Of a stretch of 7,165 nt of DNA, positions 6,066-7,165 are shown one piece after another. Each line of letters starts with the position of its first letter. Within the stretch, counting starts at the first letter, position 1. A program made the position numbers and the translations under genes. This DNA comes from Treponema sp. (GTDB lineage Bacteria > Spirochaetota > Spirochaetia > Treponematales > Breznakiellaceae): NCBI GenBank assembly GCA_031284385.1, contig JAISZZ010000024.1, positions 1 to 7,165 on the forward strand. Direction: 5' to 3'. The notes under the pieces are model-generated. The model saw nothing but the letters and a program-made list of their open reading frames with translations, made no database searches and was not told where the DNA came from.

Positions 6066-6087
6066 CGCTACGCGGTAGCGTACCGCG
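6066..6087. other. Two overlapping, mutually exclusive hairpins
   Basis: CGCTAC (6066-6071) pairs with GTAGCG (6075-6080) around GCG. Alternatively CGCGGTA (6071-6077) pairs with TACCGCG (6081-6087) around GCG. Only one can form at a time. It may be a decayed tandem palindrome or an RNA switch; no ligand or function is recognisable. Confidence 0.45.
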
Positions 6088-6230
6088 AGCTGGATTTACG
6101 CCATGCCGTAAGGTCCGGAAACGGCGTGTGGCATATACGGCTGATGGCACCCCAACAGCGTGGTAAATACACAGGTATACCGGTTGTTGTCCTTGTTAGC
6201 TTCTGGGTCTTCAACGCTGATTATTAAGGA

Positions 6231-6289
6231 AGGGGGGACGGTTTCCATGCCATAGCCGGCACATAGCCGCTTTTTCGTCCGTCCCCCCT
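6231..6289. repeat. REP-like inverted repeat with G6/C6 arms
   Basis: AGGGGGGACGG (6231-6241) is the exact reverse complement of CCGTCCCCCCT (6279-6289), with 37 bases between. From memory, intergenic elements with GGGGACGG...CCGTCCCC arms, often followed by TGTCTCC as here (6289-6295), recur in Firmicutes and Treponema genomes and are linked to Y1 (REP-associated) transposases. No transposase lies in this window, so the element would depend on one elsewhere. Confidence 0.6.
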
Positions 6290-6460
6290 GTCTCCAGCCG
6301 CCGCTTACGCGCCGTCTTCCGCCACCCCCCAGTCAGCGGCTTCATTTAACGGCATTACCCTAAAACACGGATTGCGGTTTAATTATATACAGAGTGCAGA
6401 CGGTGTTTTGATGCCGCGCCAGCAATTAATTTACAAAACCAAACTGTTTAGCTTATAATG

Positions 6461-6496
6461 GACTTATTCAAGAACCTTATGGTTCTTGAATAAGTC
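6461..6496 (+). repeat. Palindromic repeat element, hairpin A, copy 2 (perfect 16-bp stem)
   Basis: GACTTATTCAAGAACC (6461-6476) and GGTTCTTGAATAAGTC (6481-6496) are perfectly complementary around the four-base loop TTAT. It is the intact form of the element at 2437-2473. The shared CCTTATGG tip and the shared flank TTGCAA.ATGCGC.GCATTTT show common descent. Confidence 0.85.
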
Positions 6497-6500
6497 TTGC

Positions 6501-6520
6501 AAGATGCGCTGCATTTTTTT
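6501..6520 (+). terminator. Hairpin B, copy 2: terminator-like stem with T tract
   Basis: AAGATGC (6501-6507) pairs with GCATTTT (6511-6517), including one G-U pair, around loop GCT, and the T run extends to 6520. It repeats the arrangement at 2476-2503. No + strand gene lies just upstream, so as a terminator it would only serve an unrecognised + strand transcript from the intergenic region; otherwise it is simply part of the mobile repeat. Confidence 0.45.
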
Positions 6521-6675
6521 AGGGGCGGCGTTTTAGTCAAATATTTGGCAAGCAGCTTGAAGCATTAGATAACATTCTTTCAACAATTTTTTTATATCCG
6601 AAAATGATGCCCGTACAGTAGCGAAAAATTTTAACGAATGGTTTATACTCAATAGATTGTGGTAGGAGGTTAAGA

Positions 6676-7158
6676 ATGAAAAGGAATGTTATTTTTTTGT
6701 TGATAATAAACATAGCCGTCGTCCTTGTATCGTGCGGAAGTCATGCTGTATGTTTTCTTAGCGTGGGTGTGGATTTTATAATTAGAAATACTTCAACAAC
6801 AGATTTAGACATACAGATTTTTGTGCCGCCCGGTGAAGAACCGCAGCCTAATGTAACATTTGTAAAATCAGGCAATACTGCCGGTGTGCACTACGTTCAT
6901 CCTGACGGGGTGCAATGGTCAGATGATATTACTATATCCGTATCTTTTTATAAACATAATTCGCTGATAAAAAAATATAATTATGATTTAAAAACGCTGC
7001 GGAAAAATGAAGTTGACAACGATGATTCCATCAAATATAGATATTACCTTGTAATTACCGATGAAATGTTGGGAATACCGGCAGAAATCGAAACAATGGA
7101 ACCTGAAACAACAGAAACAAACGAACAATCAGATGAAAACGCGGAGGAACAACTGTGA
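6676..7158 (+). CDS. Small putative lipoprotein of unknown function
   Basis: The product has 160 residues. The start is well supported: AGGAGG (6664-6669) lies six bases before the ATG. Residues 1-19 are a short basic and hydrophobic signal peptide ending in a lipobox (LVSC, Cys20), so the mature protein should be lipid-anchored. The mature part (about 25-130) alternates hydrophobic and polar residues (DFIIRNTSTTDLDIQIFV, DDITISVSFY, YRYYLVITDE), suggesting a small beta-sandwich. The last 25 residues are Glu/Thr/Asn-rich and probably disordered. I do not recognise the family. Its stop overlaps the start of a following gene, so it is the first gene of at least a two-gene operon and may be a partner of the product of that gene. 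Confidence 0.8.
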   Translation: MKRNVIFLLIINIAVVLVSCGSHAVCFLSVGVDFIIRNTSTTDLDIQIFVPPGEEPQPNVTFVKSGNTAGVHYVHPDGVQWSDDITISVSFYKHNSLIKKYNYDLKTLRKNEVDNDDSIKYRYYLVITDEMLGIPAEIETMEPETTETNEQSDENAEEQL

Positions 7159-7165
7159 AATTAAA
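7155..7165 (+). CDS. 5' end of a following gene (partial, runs off the right edge)
   Basis: A GTG at 7155 overlaps the TGA stop of the small lipoprotein gene by four bases (GTGA). It is preceded by GGAGG (7143-7147) at seven bases and continues V/M-K-L. Overlap plus ribosome binding site is the usual sign of translational coupling. Only three and a half codons are visible, so the product cannot be named. Confidence 0.55.

Larger units (their letters stand above)
5937..6675. other. Long divergent intergenic region rich in inverted repeats, no credible gene
   Basis: These 739 bases separate the DUF4954 gene from the small lipoprotein gene. I see no coding frame with a ribosome binding site and protein-like content. 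What it holds, in order, is: the DUF4954 ribosome binding site; hairpins at 6046-6057 (CCCGC/GCGGG) and 6066-6087; the long G/C inverted repeat 6231-6289; AGCCGC/GCGGCT at 6296-6301 and 6336-6341; CGGCAT plus AAAACAC (6350-6368) facing GTGTTTT plus ATGCCG (6403-6416); the repeated hairpin pair 6461-6517; and an AT-rich leader with a possible -10 (TATACT, 6644-6649) for the next gene but no clear -35. It may be a repeat-element landing zone, or may encode a structured RNA. Confidence 0.6.

Noticed and set aside
6024..6227. A 67-codon + strand frame in the divergent gap
   Set aside because: It starts with GTG without a ribosome binding site, runs through the hairpin-rich segment, has no recognisable domain, and looks like a chance opening in GC-rich DNA.
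6535..6621. A short protein-like frame (GKQLEALDNILSTIF) before the small lipoprotein gene, possibly a gene remnant
   Set aside because: Only 28 codons, no start codon with ribosome binding site, and no recognised family. It may be chance.

Overview
The window looks like a spirochaete chromosome, most likely a host-associated Treponema-like organism. The grounds are a full-length DUF4954 protein, two lipoproteins with spirochaete-style lipoboxes, a CsgG/LpoB-like lipoprotein with an outer-membrane-like tail, and intergenic DNA full of palindromes. The assignment rests on recognising family character, not on a search, and is moderate. No rRNA, tRNA, CRISPR array, integrase or intact transposase was seen.

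Layout. (1) 30-2360, + strand: a large lipoprotein with a CsgG/LpoB-like domain, a helical and coiled-coil middle, nine tandem G-[YFR]-[DN]-x-x pentapeptides, and a beta-rich C-terminal domain ending in an aromatic residue. (2) 2361-2639: an intergenic stretch with three consecutive hairpins followed by a near-consensus sigma70 promoter and a leader hairpin. (3) 2640-3634, + strand: a DUF6492-type, glycosyltransferase-like gene. Its best-supported start codon (ATG 2640, strong ribosome binding site) is followed two codons later by 14 consecutive C. With 14 C the start is out of frame with the body of the gene; with 12 or 15 C it would be in frame. This is the architecture of a phase-variable contingency gene, or else a homopolymer sequencing error. 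(4) 3635-3779: a short region between convergent genes, with small hairpins. (5) 3780-5936, - strand: a DUF4954 protein with left-handed beta-helix-like repeats. (6) 5937-6675: 739 bases with no credible gene, rich in inverted repeats, and carrying a second copy of the hairpin pair found in (2). (7) 6676-7158, + strand: a small lipoprotein whose stop codon overlaps the GTG start of a gene that runs off the right edge.

Base composition is uneven. The DUF6492 gene is strikingly AT-rich (14 G/C in 2701-2760), whereas the neighbouring DUF4954 gene reaches 43 G/C in 4021-4080. The C-terminal part of the first gene is also poorer in G/C than its N-terminal part. The genes do not form an obvious single pathway. 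Three of the four products (two lipoproteins and a glycosyltransferase-like protein) point to the cell envelope, and the most notable system is the putative on/off switch on the sugar-transferase-like gene.
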